This document shows positions 46,696-56,219 of a stretch of DNA of 64,000 nt, one piece after another (the stretch's first letter is position 1; each line of letters opens with the position of its first letter). The position numbers and the translations under genes are program-made. Source of the DNA: Desulfovibrio desulfuricans (lineage in GTDB: Bacteria > Desulfobacterota > Desulfovibrionia > Desulfovibrionales > Desulfovibrionaceae). The stretch lies in contig NZ_CP036295.1 in the NCBI RefSeq assembly GCF_004801255.1, positions 1,748,001 through 1,812,000 of the forward strand, given 5' to 3'. Below the pieces are notes generated by a model. It was not told the DNA's origin. It did not search any database and saw nothing but the letters and a program-made list of their open reading frames with translations.

Positions 46696-48471
46696 ATGAG
46701 TCTTTCATCCAGCATGTGGACAAGCGTTTCCGGCCTCATGGCGCACGGCAACAAAATGAATATCGTCGGCAACAACATCGCCAACGTCAGCACTCTTGCC
46801 TACAAGGGCCAGCGCGCGGATTTCAGCGACTACCTGTACACCGACGGCGGCAGCGTCAGCGGCACTACGCAGATAGGCCAGGGCGTCAGCACGTACGCTG
46901 TTCTTGGCGACTTTTCGCAAGGTTCGTTTGAATCGACCAACAGCGGTTCGGACCTTGCCATTGACGGCAACGGCTACTTCAAGGTGCGCAATCCCAACAG
47001 CGAGCAGATGTACTACACCCGCGCCGGCGACTTCTATTTTAACGCCAACCGCGCCATGCAGAACCCCGAAGGCATGATCATGCAGGGCTGGGAGGTCGAC
47101 AACACCAGCTCGTCGGTTGTCTTCAACTCCGGATCCACCAGCATCGGCAACACCACCGCGACTTCCTCTACATACAAGGGCAGTGGTTCGCCCAAGGATA
47201 TCGTGCTCGACAGCTGGAACCTGCCGCCCAAGCAGACGCAGAGCGTCTCCTTTACCATGCAGCTTTCGCTTGACGCCGGCATGGACAAAACGACAAGCGC
47301 CACCAACCCCATGAGCGCGCTGTTCATGCAGTGGGACGGCACGTCCACTACGCCGCTTGCCGACTCTGCCTATGCCACGCAGTCAAGCCTCAATGTTTAC
47401 GACGAGGGCGGAACCAAGCACAACCTCACCGTCTACTACGACAAGGTGGACGCCAGCAGCAGTTCGTACACCATTCAGAATCTTCCGTCGGGCTATTCAA
47501 TGTACGAATACATGGTGACCATTCCCCCGTCGGAAGACAACCGCACCTACGGCGGCACGGTGACCTATGATGCGCAGGGCAACCCCATTCTTACCGGCGG
47601 CACCTCCTTCAAGGGCACCAGCAAGGCTGGCGTGCTCATGACGGGTCAGCTGATTTTCAACGCCAGCGGCCAGCTGGTCAACCAGACCGCCTACACCTAT
47701 GGCGCTCAGGATACGCCCGCAGCCGACACGCCGTGCAACCTTAATCCGTCAGCGCTCGCCTCCTGGCAGCCCACCAAAATTTCGAGCAACGGCCTGCCCG
47801 TGTTCAATGCAAACTTTACCGGAACGCCCCTGTCCAACAGCGTGTCCGAAACAGCCGCCAACGGCGGCACGCCTTACAGCATTGCCGAAAAGAGCATCAT
47901 TGAACTGAACCTCGGCCTCAAGGATACGGCCTCCGTACCTTGGAACAACCCTGGTACAGCCACCTCGCTGGCAAGTCTCACGGTAGCTGCTGGCAACATC
48001 GACTACGCGACAAGGGCGGCAACCATGGCCACAACCGTGCGCGGCACATCCGCCAGCGTTGCGGCAGCGGGCAACTCCTCCGTACGAACCTCCAACGCCG
48101 ACGGCTATCCTGCTGGCGTGCTGAACAACTTCAGCATTGATACAAACGGCGTCATTTACGGCAAGTACGACAATAACCAGACCATGGCCCTGTACCAGAT
48201 CTCCATGTACGACTTTGACAACCTGCAGGGCCTGTACAGGGAAGGCAACAACCTCTATTCCGAAACCAAGGAATCGGGCGTTGCCCGGCAGGGCGTTGCT
48301 GGCGACAACGGCTTTGGTTCAACCAAGGCCTACAACATTGAACAGTCCAACGTGGACATGTCGCGCGAGTTTGTGCAGATGATCGCCACGCAGCGCGGCT
48401 TCCAGGCCAACTCCAAAAGCATAACCACCGTAGACAGCATGCTTGAAACAGTTATCGGCATGAAGCGGTAA
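46696..48471 (+). CDS. flgE: flagellar hook protein FlgE
   Basis: A 591-residue hook subunit. The N-terminal rod-like helix is MSLSSSMWTSVSGLMAHG and continues with MNIVGNNIANVSTLAYKGQ, the flg_bb_rod motif. The C-terminal helix includes MSREFVQMIATQRGFQANSKS and ends DSMLETVIGMKR, as needed for coiled-coil packing in the hook. The central part is a large variable domain, longer than in enterobacteria (about 400). A GGAGG is seen upstream. Terminator-like hairpins follow. Confidence 0.96.
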   Translation: MSLSSSMWTSVSGLMAHGNKMNIVGNNIANVSTLAYKGQRADFSDYLYTDGGSVSGTTQIGQGVSTYAVLGDFSQGSFESTNSGSDLAIDGNGYFKVRNPNSEQMYYTRAGDFYFNANRAMQNPEGMIMQGWEVDNTSSSVVFNSGSTSIGNTTATSSTYKGSGSPKDIVLDSWNLPPKQTQSVSFTMQLSLDAGMDKTTSATNPMSALFMQWDGTSTTPLADSAYATQSSLNVYDEGGTKHNLTVYYDKVDASSSSYTIQNLPSGYSMYEYMVTIPPSEDNRTYGGTVTYDAQGNPILTGGTSFKGTSKAGVLMTGQLIFNASGQLVNQTAYTYGAQDTPAADTPCNLNPSALASWQPTKISSNGLPVFNANFTGTPLSNSVSETAANGGTPYSIAEKSIIELNLGLKDTASVPWNNPGTATSLASLTVAAGNIDYATRAATMATTVRGTSASVAAAGNSSVRTSNADGYPAGVLNNFSIDTNGVIYGKYDNNQTMALYQISMYDFDNLQGLYREGNNLYSETKESGVARQGVAGDNGFGSTKAYNIEQSNVDMSREFVQMIATQRGFQANSKSITTVDSMLETVIGMKR

Positions 48472-48562
48472 GCAATAGAGATTACAGTTGAAAGAAGGCC
48501 GGAGGGCCGCAAGGCCCTCCCAGCGTTGGGGATAGCGCTGCAAACCTTTCTTTCCCGTGTCG

Positions 48563-48592
48563 GGCGTCGTCCATTGTGGGCGACGCCTTTTT
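48563..48592 (+). terminator. terminator of flagellar operon
   Basis: A perfect 7-bp stem (48563-48569 with 48581-48587) followed by five T. A second hairpin without T-run (about 48501-48520) precedes it. Confidence 0.75.
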
Positions 48593-48686
48593 GGTGGCGA
48601 GGCTGCAGTACTGCGGGCATAAAAAAACCGCAGCCAACACTACGGGTTAAAAAAGACGGCCCAATGCCGCGCGCTGGTGAGCTTGC

Positions 48687-49709
48687 TCAGCGTACGTCGC
48701 ACACGCCCAGGGGTTTGTTGTCGATGGTGCCGCGCAGCCAGTCGCAATAGGCGGGAAAGCTGGTCAGCAGAATCTTGAGGGCATTTTCTTCCGCCAGGGC
48801 ATAGCGGCGGGCAGTGACCTTGCCAGTGCCGACCCAGTGCTTGAGATGGCGCGAAAGATCGACGTGCCGGGCAACCATGCCGCGGGCGTGCATGCCCCTG
48901 AACCACTCCACGCCAATATCAAGGCAGACCGGCCCGCACTGCCGGTAAGCGCCGGGGGGTAAAATGGGGCCATGCGGCACGCACAAGGGGCGCGAGGCCT
49001 CCAGATCAAGCAGGCAGGCCCACTCGTTGATGCGGCACTCTGGCAGAGGCCATGGCTGCTGGTCAAAAATACCCGCAAACCCCACCTGATACGGCCTTGC
49101 AAAAATACCGCGCTGGTACGCCAGAGCGTAAAGCTGCTGCAACTGCCCGTATTCAGGCCGAAAATCCAGATACGATTGCGGGCTGCAAGGCCCGCAGCCC
49201 ATAACCTCGCGCGTCAGCTCCTCCACATGGGCCGGGCAATTCCAGCACTGGCCAAGATGCCCCACCGCCACGGCGTTGCCCATCTGGCCGAGCAAAAAAC
49301 CCAGTACATCCTGCAACACGAGCACATCATTGTGCATCAAAAAAAGCTTGCGGCTTGCGCTGTGCTCAAAGGCATACTGGTAGCGGATGCCGTAACGGTA
49401 TGAAGCCTCATGAAAGCGCTCAGGATCCGCAGCCTTGAGATCAAGCCAGTAATCAGGCTGAAACACCCGACAGCGCTCGCCAAGTTGACCGCTCAGGTAC
49501 TGCGCCACCGCATAGGGGCTGACGATGTCGTACTGCGAGCCGTATGGCTCAAACTGCAGCCAGATGTTGCCCACATGTTTGCCGCTCTGCCTGAGCAGCG
49601 AAAGGATGGAAAGGGCGGTCTGATACGGCTTGGCAAAAATATTCACCGCCACGTCGATCTTTTCGGCCTCGCCCGCCTCCGTTGCAGTATGCATCACGCT
49701 TTTCTGCAT
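48687..49709 (-). CDS. unrecognised protein, possibly glycosyltransferase-like
   Basis: A 340-residue protein without a family I can name. It starts MQKSVMHT and reads like a GT-A-fold enzyme: VAVNIFAKPYQTALSILSLL near the start, a central KLFLMHNDVLVLQDVLG where an H-N-D could replace the DxD motif, and many Trp, Tyr and Cys (CWNCPAHVEEL, CGPCSPQS). Six to eight cysteines are unusual in this fold. There is no signal peptide or membrane segment. It begins 13 bases after the stop of the PAS/HD-GYP gene and is transcribed with it. The frame upstream to 49799 overlaps that gene. Confidence 0.6.
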   Translation of the reverse strand: MQKSVMHTATEAGEAEKIDVAVNIFAKPYQTALSILSLLRQSGKHVGNIWLQFEPYGSQYDIVSPYAVAQYLSGQLGERCRVFQPDYWLDLKAADPERFHEASYRYGIRYQYAFEHSASRKLFLMHNDVLVLQDVLGFLLGQMGNAVAVGHLGQCWNCPAHVEELTREVMGCGPCSPQSYLDFRPEYGQLQQLYALAYQRGIFARPYQVGFAGIFDQQPWPLPECRINEWACLLDLEASRPLCVPHGPILPPGAYRQCGPVCLDIGVEWFRGMHARGMVARHVDLSRHLKHWVGTGKVTARRYALAEENALKILLTSFPAYCDWLRGTIDNKPLGVCDVR

Positions 49710-49722
49710 GATATTACGGCGG

Positions 49723-51867
49723 CTAGCCCGCTGCGGCAGAATCCGCAGGCGCGGGCGCTGCTGTACCTGCGGGTTGGGCGGACTTTTTGCTGGCGGCATC
49801 GGCCATTGCTATGGCCTGCTGCAGCGCGGCAGGGGAAACATGCGACAGCGCAACCACAATTTCGTTGTCGAAGCCCTTGTCCTGCATCAGCAGGGCAACG
49901 GCTTCTGCCGGCTGCATGCCCGCGCGGTATGAGCGCGGGCTGACCATGGCGCAAAAAGCGTTGACAACTGCCAGGATGCGGGCATTGAGATGAATGTTTT
50001 CGCCAGCCAGATGCTGGGGCAGGCCGGTGCCGTCCATGCGTTCGCCCATCTGGAACACGGCTTCCGGCACGGGAAGGTTAAACTGCATGTCACGCAGGAT
50101 GCGGAAGGCGTATTCCGGCGCACGCATGACTTCGGCCTGCTCAGCGGGCGTGAGTTTGCCCTTTTTGGTGAGCAGCTCGCGCGGCACAAAAATCTTGCCC
50201 ACCTGCGAAAGACGGGCGGCAAGGCGCAGGGTTTCCCTGTCCTTGTCGGGCAGGCTCATGGAGCCGGAAAGCAGGTCGGCCACATGCTCCATCTTCAGGG
50301 AGTGGCCGATCAGGTTCACATCCACGCTTTCGATAGCCCGCACAAGGGCGGCGATGCTGTTGGCCTGCCGCTCGCGCGCGGCCTCGGCGCGACGGCGAAA
50401 CTCCGTAATATCCTGAAAAATGCCCACGCAACCGCCCCGGCCTGCCGTGCCAGGGGTGTCGCCCTCTTCAAAAGGAAACAGCGTCACGCGGAAAAGGCGT
50501 ATATCACCAGGCTGCGGAATGGAAATTTCTATGCTGTCCTCCTTGCCGCTGCCGGTGACCTGGGCCATGCCGTCCATAAGGCGGGCGGCGGCATCTGGCG
50601 GCAACACGTCGCCCACCGGCGCATCCGCGAGCTCGGCTTCGTCCCTGCCTGCCATCTGGCTGAAGGCGGGGTTGCACATCTGCAGGCGGCCATTTTTGTC
50701 CATCAGCATAAGCCCGACCTGCAGCGATGCGTTCACGCTGTCGAGCATGATCTTTTGCTGGCGGATGACCGCATATAAGTGCTGAAAATGTCGCGCCGTC
50801 GCCCTGTGCGAACGGCTCACCAGCGAAGCCCAGATAAAGGCCAGCAGAAGCGCCGTGCCAAGGCTGCCCAAAATGCCGAGCCCATATACCTGCCAGGCCT
50901 GACCTTCCACAACCGCGTCAACCAGATCGGCCGGGGCCTCAAGGGTTACAAGCCAGCCAAGGCTTTTGGTATAGCTGCCAAGCGAATAGGCCTCGCCGCC
51001 CTCCACCAGTGCCCGCCTGCGTTTAAAAACAAGGCCTTCGGCCAGCGGTAACGACCGCACAGGTTCCAGAACGGCTTTGCCATCGCGCAGCAGCACGGCC
51101 TCGGTGCGGTTGCCCGCGTGTTGCAATATGCAGGTCAAATACCCGCCATACTGGTCTTGCCGCAGGGCAAGAAACCCCGCCAGCACGCCATCCATGGGAA
51201 TGGTGGCAAAAAGCACGGCGACAGGGGCGTTTTCGCCGCGCCCCAGCACCTCGTACATGGGGTCGGCCAAATCCATGACCATGGCGTCGCCAAGAAGGCG
51301 CGCAGGGCCAAAAACAACGGTCTTGCACGTGACGGCCCGCGCCACAAGGGCCGCCTGAGCGTCGCCCAGAGGCGCATCATCCTTTTGCGCCACATAGGGG
51401 CTGCCGGCAGGCGAAACTATTCTGGCGGAAACCCAGCTTTTACTACGGGTAAAGTCGCGCAGCAGATCCTGCATGTAGCCCATCTGCTCCGCCATGTTGC
51501 GCAGCGACTCGTCGCCGTTGTCCATGGCGTCAGGCGCGGAAAGCCGCGCCTGCCCGTCCGCGCCCAGATTGCGCACATCCACCGCGAACAGGCGGAACAT
51601 TTCGGCGCTGCTTACAAGCCGCGCCTGCTCGACAACAGAGGCGTGCCATGCGCGTATGGACTCCAGCGACTTGTCCACCCATGACTGCTGCACTTCGCGC
51701 TGGTTGTTCAAAATATCCTGCGTGACGTTTTTCAGCTGCAAGGTGCACAGACCATACGCAACGGCTGCGGCCACAGCCAGCAGCGTCAGGCTCACAGCCG
51801 CCACAGCCGCCTTTTTGAGGCGATAGCGCCCGGCAACGGTCTGCTCGTCAAGTTCCTGCATTTTCAT
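49723..51867 (-). CDS. membrane PAS protein with degenerate HD-GYP domain (LapD-like candidate)
   Basis: A 714-residue inner-membrane signalling protein. Membrane helix 1 is at about 20-40, a large periplasmic sensor (dCache-like, about 45-325) follows, then helix 2 (about 330-350), a PAS domain (about 370-490) and an HD-GYP-related domain (about 505-660). The active site is degraded: SQVGKIFVP replaces HDIGK, and GERMDGTGLP replaces the HHExxDGxGYP-type motif, so c-di-GMP cleavage is unlikely but binding is possible. The C-terminus is Ala/Pro-rich. It sits beside a LapG-like protease gene, as LapD does. Start 51867 is used because AGGA lies 7-8 bases upstream; 51885 also possible. Confidence 0.82.
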   Translation of the reverse strand: MKMQELDEQTVAGRYRLKKAAVAAVSLTLLAVAAAVAYGLCTLQLKNVTQDILNNQREVQQSWVDKSLESIRAWHASVVEQARLVSSAEMFRLFAVDVRNLGADGQARLSAPDAMDNGDESLRNMAEQMGYMQDLLRDFTRSKSWVSARIVSPAGSPYVAQKDDAPLGDAQAALVARAVTCKTVVFGPARLLGDAMVMDLADPMYEVLGRGENAPVAVLFATIPMDGVLAGFLALRQDQYGGYLTCILQHAGNRTEAVLLRDGKAVLEPVRSLPLAEGLVFKRRRALVEGGEAYSLGSYTKSLGWLVTLEAPADLVDAVVEGQAWQVYGLGILGSLGTALLLAFIWASLVSRSHRATARHFQHLYAVIRQQKIMLDSVNASLQVGLMLMDKNGRLQMCNPAFSQMAGRDEAELADAPVGDVLPPDAAARLMDGMAQVTGSGKEDSIEISIPQPGDIRLFRVTLFPFEEGDTPGTAGRGGCVGIFQDITEFRRRAEAARERQANSIAALVRAIESVDVNLIGHSLKMEHVADLLSGSMSLPDKDRETLRLAARLSQVGKIFVPRELLTKKGKLTPAEQAEVMRAPEYAFRILRDMQFNLPVPEAVFQMGERMDGTGLPQHLAGENIHLNARILAVVNAFCAMVSPRSYRAGMQPAEAVALLMQDKGFDNEIVVALSHVSPAALQQAIAMADAASKKSAQPAGTAAPAPADSAAAG

Positions 51868-51959
51868 AGGCGTATCCTGTTGCATGGCACGATTGGCGCA
51901 GCGCGGCTGCGGGCCATGCCTGCAGCGCTGGCGAAGCGCGTCGTACGGTTTCAGCGTCT

Positions 51960-53183
51960 CTACTCTATTTTGCGGCCCTTCAGATGGGCCCAGCGACCAA
52001 ATTCATTGACCGAATACTGGGGGCTGTATTGCCGCACCTTGGTATGCGACAGCACAGAATTACTCAGATTATCAAGCACAAAAGCGTCGTCGTTCAGGTA
52101 CACGACCAGGACGGCGTGGGCAAAGTTGCGGATGGTGTCGCGTACAACCACAATACGCATGTTTTCGGGCGCAATGCCCAATTCCTTGAGAGTAAAATAC
52201 TTGATGATGGAATAATCTTCACAGTCGCCGGATTTTTTCAGAAATTCGGCGGGAATTTCCCAATAGTCTTCCTGTCGCCAGTTGACGATGTCTTCCACAT
52301 ACGGCCAGGTATTCCAGAATGAATTGACATAGCGCAGCAACTCCATCTTGTTGTTTACCGGAGCCTTGGACTTAAAATTGTCCCAGGTGACGCTTTTTTT
52401 GAAGACCTTTCCGGGCACAAAGACAGGGTCCATCCTATTGCGTTTGAGCAGATCAAGCCAGCCCGGCAAGGTGGACAGCGGACGTTTGAATTCAACTGTG
52501 CCAAAAAGCTGTATCTTTGGGTCGTGCGCTGTGGCAGCCTGCGCGGTTGACGCAGAGGGTGCGGCGGGCGCGGCCTTGCTGCCGCCTGTCTGGTCGGGCT
52601 GGGGTATCGCGGGTTGCGCGGCTTTTTGCCCCGCCTGTTGCCCGGCGGTGGAGGCGTCGGGCGCACTGGCCGCATCATGGGGTTGCCCGCTGGCATGATT
52701 GGCTGGCTGATTTGGCGCGCCGTCTGCGGCTACGTCTGGCGCAAGGTTCTGCTCATGGTCTTGCGCTAGATATGATGGCGCCTGTTCCGCTGTATGATCG
52801 GCGGGTTGGCCCCTCTGCTGATCAGAGGGTTGTGCAGGCTGCTGCCCGGCGGACGCGTCCGTCTGGCCAGACGGCTGGCCGGGCTGCGGCTCAACGCCGG
52901 CGCTATTTTCATCACCTGCGCCGTTTTGTTCCGCATTCCCCCTTTCAACCCTGTTCAGGGTCGCGTCGCCCCTGGCCGAGTCAAAAGAAACAGCCGGGGA
53001 CTCGGGTACTGCGGCATTGCCTGTATCCGCATTGCCTGCAATTACCGGAGCCTGCGGGTTTACGGCCTCTGCCCAGGCGGGATTCCAGCCGTGCGTCCAG
53101 CACAGCAGATACGCCAACAGGGCCGCCATGCACCCAGCAAGAGCGGCAGTAATGATAAATTTGGGGGACCGAAGTTTGAGCAT
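51960..53183 (-). CDS. periplasmic transglutaminase-like cysteine protease (LapG family)
   Basis: A 407-residue protein. A signal anchor (about 9-29) leads into some 190 residues rich in Pro, Gln, Ala and Asp, probably a flexible tether across the periplasm. The C-terminal domain (about 225-407) is a BTLCP/LapG-type protease: catalytic cysteine in SGDCEDYSI (about 321), histidine in NFAHAVLVV (about 356), aspartate in FVLDNLS (about 371). LapG cuts large adhesins off the cell surface when c-di-GMP is low. The gene lies 92 bases upstream of the PAS/HD-GYP gene. No adhesin gene is in this window. Confidence 0.88.
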   Translation of the reverse strand: MLKLRSPKFIITAALAGCMAALLAYLLCWTHGWNPAWAEAVNPQAPVIAGNADTGNAAVPESPAVSFDSARGDATLNRVERGNAEQNGAGDENSAGVEPQPGQPSGQTDASAGQQPAQPSDQQRGQPADHTAEQAPSYLAQDHEQNLAPDVAADGAPNQPANHASGQPHDAASAPDASTAGQQAGQKAAQPAIPQPDQTGGSKAAPAAPSASTAQAATAHDPKIQLFGTVEFKRPLSTLPGWLDLLKRNRMDPVFVPGKVFKKSVTWDNFKSKAPVNNKMELLRYVNSFWNTWPYVEDIVNWRQEDYWEIPAEFLKKSGDCEDYSIIKYFTLKELGIAPENMRIVVVRDTIRNFAHAVLVVYLNDDAFVLDNLSNSVLSHTKVRQYSPQYSVNEFGRWAHLKGRKIE

Positions 53184-53370
53184 AGGCTCACCGAATACAG
53201 GAGTGCATGTTGCGGCATACTATACTGCAGCCCACCGCTCGTCCAGTGCAGGACAGGTCTTTCGGCTTATTTTTCGGCATGCTGCGGATAAAATGCCACG
53301 CAAAAGGGGCCGCCCGGCGACCCCTTTGCCTGAACCCCTATGGGCATATCAGCTATTTGTCCGCTTCTGA

Positions 53371-54645
53371 TCAGTGCGGCCTGCCGATGCGGTCGGCCAG
53401 CTGCCCCTCTGCATCAAACAGCACCGGGCGCGGCCCGTGCACCACGGTAAAGCGCTTGGTGTCGGTCAGCTCCCTGAGCACCGCCTCGCTCACAAAGCAG
53501 TCCGTCAGGTACAGCGTGTTGGGTATGTGCACCAGCCGCACCTCGTCCTGCGGGATGCTGCGCAGGCAAAACATCATGGTTTCCAGCGCTTCCTGCTCCG
53601 TATCGTACCATGTGGGCAAAAAGGCGCGTGTCACAAAGGTGGTGGTGAGGTTGTTGAGGTAGGTGGCCTTGCGGTCGACCTTGTCGATGAGCCGCTGGGT
53701 CACAAAGTCCACAAGCCCAATACCCGTAGCGTTGCCGTGCGATTCTTCCGAAAGGTCCATGACTGAAACATAGCGGATGCTCGGGCTGGTCATTTCCGCC
53801 TCGCCCTGAATGCGCAGCCTGCCGATGATGTTGGTGTCCGCCCCCGTGCCGCTGAAGTTTTTGCCCATTTCTTCCACTATCAGGCCGTGCAGCCTGTCCA
53901 CGGGCAGTGCGGGCATGAGGGTTTTTGACCAGGTCAGCAGCTCGATCTCGCGTTCGATCATTTCCTCAGACAGCAGGGCCTGGATGCGGGCGGTTTCTTC
54001 ATAGGCGTTTTCCACAATGGCCACGCCGCCGATAACGGGCATTTTTTCAATAATAATGCGGCTCACGTCCACCAGCAGGCGCGGCAGCTGCGACTGCCCA
54101 AGGCTGTGAAACTGCCCCGCCCCGCCGGGGCCGCCCAGCCCCACCACCAGCATCTTGCACATGCCGCTCTCCACGCAGCCCTTGAAGGACGTGTGCGTCT
54201 TGACGCGGTTGATGGGGATAATGGCGTCGACCGAAAAGGCGGAATCAAGCATGTGCGCGGTCAGACCGTCGGGGGTCTGCCCTATGCTGCGGCAGGTGGC
54301 GCAGGTAACCACCTTGGCCCCCAGCCGCTCTTCGGTAATGTTCAGGCTGTCCAGCACCTCTTTTTGCCCTTCGGGGGTACCGCCGCCGTGGCTGCCCATG
54401 GCCGCAAGCAAAACCGGGGTTGCGCCGCAGCGGCGCACAACCGCTATGGCCGCCTCAAGCATGGCGCAGATATTCTGTATGCCCCGGCTGCCCACCGTGA
54501 TGCCCACGGTGCTGCCCGCCTTGATGCGCGGGGCGAGCAGTTCCATCTGGGCGGTCATTTCAGCAGCGGCATCCCCCACCCTTGGTCTGACAAAAGACTG
54601 GCGAATACGCGCCATGGGCGGCAGGGGCCTGCGGGTTGTGGTCAT
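53371..54645 (-). CDS. LarA-like nickel-dependent racemase/epimerase family protein
   Basis: A 424-residue protein related to lactate racemase LarA (DUF2088). AAMGSHGGGTPEGQKEVL matches the LarA H-x-G/P-x-T motif (H86), and INRVKTHTSFKGC with ESGMCKMLVVGLGG (H151, K155, K164) fits the region that holds the cofactor lysine and a histidine in LarA. LarA uses the NPN nickel cofactor to shift a hydride at the alpha-carbon of a 2-hydroxy acid. Homologues act on many other hydroxy acids, so the substrate here is open. It is the last gene of the organic-acid operon; LarB/LarC are encoded at 13831-16016. Start 54645 follows GGAGC. Confidence 0.78.
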   Translation of the reverse strand: MTTTRRPLPPMARIRQSFVRPRVGDAAAEMTAQMELLAPRIKAGSTVGITVGSRGIQNICAMLEAAIAVVRRCGATPVLLAAMGSHGGGTPEGQKEVLDSLNITEERLGAKVVTCATCRSIGQTPDGLTAHMLDSAFSVDAIIPINRVKTHTSFKGCVESGMCKMLVVGLGGPGGAGQFHSLGQSQLPRLLVDVSRIIIEKMPVIGGVAIVENAYEETARIQALLSEEMIEREIELLTWSKTLMPALPVDRLHGLIVEEMGKNFSGTGADTNIIGRLRIQGEAEMTSPSIRYVSVMDLSEESHGNATGIGLVDFVTQRLIDKVDRKATYLNNLTTTFVTRAFLPTWYDTEQEALETMMFCLRSIPQDEVRLVHIPNTLYLTDCFVSEAVLRELTDTKRFTVVHGPRPVLFDAEGQLADRIGRPH

Positions 54646-54662
54646 TGTCTGCTCCTGTTTGC

Positions 54663-56126
54663 TTAAATAAGACCGATAACGGGAAACCACACCAGAGCCG
54701 TAGCAGCCCAGGCCAGCCAGGCAAATATGCCCACGGCAAAGGCTGCCTTGAGCTGCTCGCTGACCGTGTAGTAGCCCGCGCCAAACATGATGATGTTGCC
54801 CATGGTGTTAAAGGGCAAAAACAGCGCATACCCCATCAGGATGGCCTGCGGCAGCACAAAGCCTGCAATGGGAAAGCCAAAGGTCTGCGCAAGGCCGATG
54901 TAGATGGGTATCATGACGCCAGCCATGGCCGTGGTAGTGGACCAGATGACGTGACTGAAAATGGTAAAGCCCATGAGGCCGATCATGAGCGGCAGCATGT
55001 TGACTTGCGTGAGGCCCATGGCGGTGAGGCCGCTCTTGATGACCCATTCAAAGGCCTTGGTCTTCATGAGCACGTCGCTCAGGGTAATGACCCCGCCAAA
55101 GTACACAAAGAGCTCCCACGGTATGGACTTTTGCGCGTCCTTCCACGAGAGCACCCCAATACCGGGCACAAGAATGAGCGTGCTGACCACAAAGGCCACC
55201 ATGGTGGAGTTGAAGTGGTGCCACATGTCCGTCGACCACAGCACAAGGGCCAGCAAAAAGTAGAGCATGGCCTTTTTTTCGCGCCCGGTGGTGGGGCCCA
55301 TGGCCGCCAGTTCTTTTTCTATGTAGTCGAGGCCGCCGGGGATGTCCTTCATCTCGGGCGGAAATATCCAGCGCACCACATACTGGCTGCCCACAAGCAC
55401 AATCAGGGTGGTGGGCAGGGCCGCCAGCGCCCAGAAGCCCCATGAGGTGGCCACGGCAGCGCCGCCCATGGCCGTAATCATCATGCCGATGGCCACAGGG
55501 TTGGGTATGGTCGCCGTTAAAAAGCCGCCTGCCGTGATGTTGGAGGCAAAGGTGTTGGCAATAAACAGCGCCTTGCCAAAGTTGCTTTTGCCTGGCTCGA
55601 CGCGGTAGGCCTGGGCGACACCCTCCACAATGGGCAGCATGGCTGCCGTGCGGGCGGTGTTTGACGGCGTGAGCGGCGCAACAAGCAGGTTGGCGATCAT
55701 GGGCGATAGGATGGCCCCGCCCGGTTTTTTGCCAAACAGCCGCATAAGGTGCAGGGCCACGCGACGGGCCATGCCCGTTTCGGTCATGGCAATGGAAATG
55801 ACAAAGCCGGTAATAAGCAGCCACAGGGCGGGAGAGGAAAAGCCCGACAGCGAAAACCCGGCATTATGCACCAGTAGGCCATTTTTGACGGTTCCCTCGG
55901 CATTGCCCACCCAGAAATACAGCAGGGAGACAATGATAAAGCTGCTCGTCGCCACCGAGACACTCAGGGTGATCCACAGCACCACCGCGCCGGAAAATAT
56001 GCTCAGCAGCTTGTGCTGCGTTATATTCATGCCATCGGGCGTGGGCAGCAGCCACACCAACAGGGCCACCGCAACCGCCACCACCGTGCCGTATTTCTTA
56101 CCATACTCCTCAAATCTGTTGGCCAT
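54663..56126 (-). CDS. DASS family (SLC13-type) anion symporter 1
   Basis: A 487-residue membrane protein with about 11-12 hydrophobic segments. The DASS signatures are visible: LTPSNTARTAAMLPIVEG in the first hairpin region and IWSTTTAMAGVMIPIYI in the second, plus LPFNTMGNIIMFG. Members carry dicarboxylates, tricarboxylates or hydroxy acids with sodium. It lies between the LarA-like gene and the GlcF-like gene, so its substrate may be the hydroxy acid of this pathway. Start 56126 (MANRFEEYG) follows AGAGGAGG; the frame upstream to 56180 is not conserved. Confidence 0.9.
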   Translation of the reverse strand: MANRFEEYGKKYGTVVAVAVALLVWLLPTPDGMNITQHKLLSIFSGAVVLWITLSVSVATSSFIIVSLLYFWVGNAEGTVKNGLLVHNAGFSLSGFSSPALWLLITGFVISIAMTETGMARRVALHLMRLFGKKPGGAILSPMIANLLVAPLTPSNTARTAAMLPIVEGVAQAYRVEPGKSNFGKALFIANTFASNITAGGFLTATIPNPVAIGMMITAMGGAAVATSWGFWALAALPTTLIVLVGSQYVVRWIFPPEMKDIPGGLDYIEKELAAMGPTTGREKKAMLYFLLALVLWSTDMWHHFNSTMVAFVVSTLILVPGIGVLSWKDAQKSIPWELFVYFGGVITLSDVLMKTKAFEWVIKSGLTAMGLTQVNMLPLMIGLMGFTIFSHVIWSTTTAMAGVMIPIYIGLAQTFGFPIAGFVLPQAILMGYALFLPFNTMGNIIMFGAGYYTVSEQLKAAFAVGIFAWLAWAATALVWFPVIGLI

Positions 56127-56219
56127 GAAAACCTCCTCTTGCGCCAGCACGGGCTTCACCCAGGCGGGCGGCCCCTGCATCCATTAGGGTGTGCTTGCCA
56201 TATGGGGGTCTGTCCCGCT

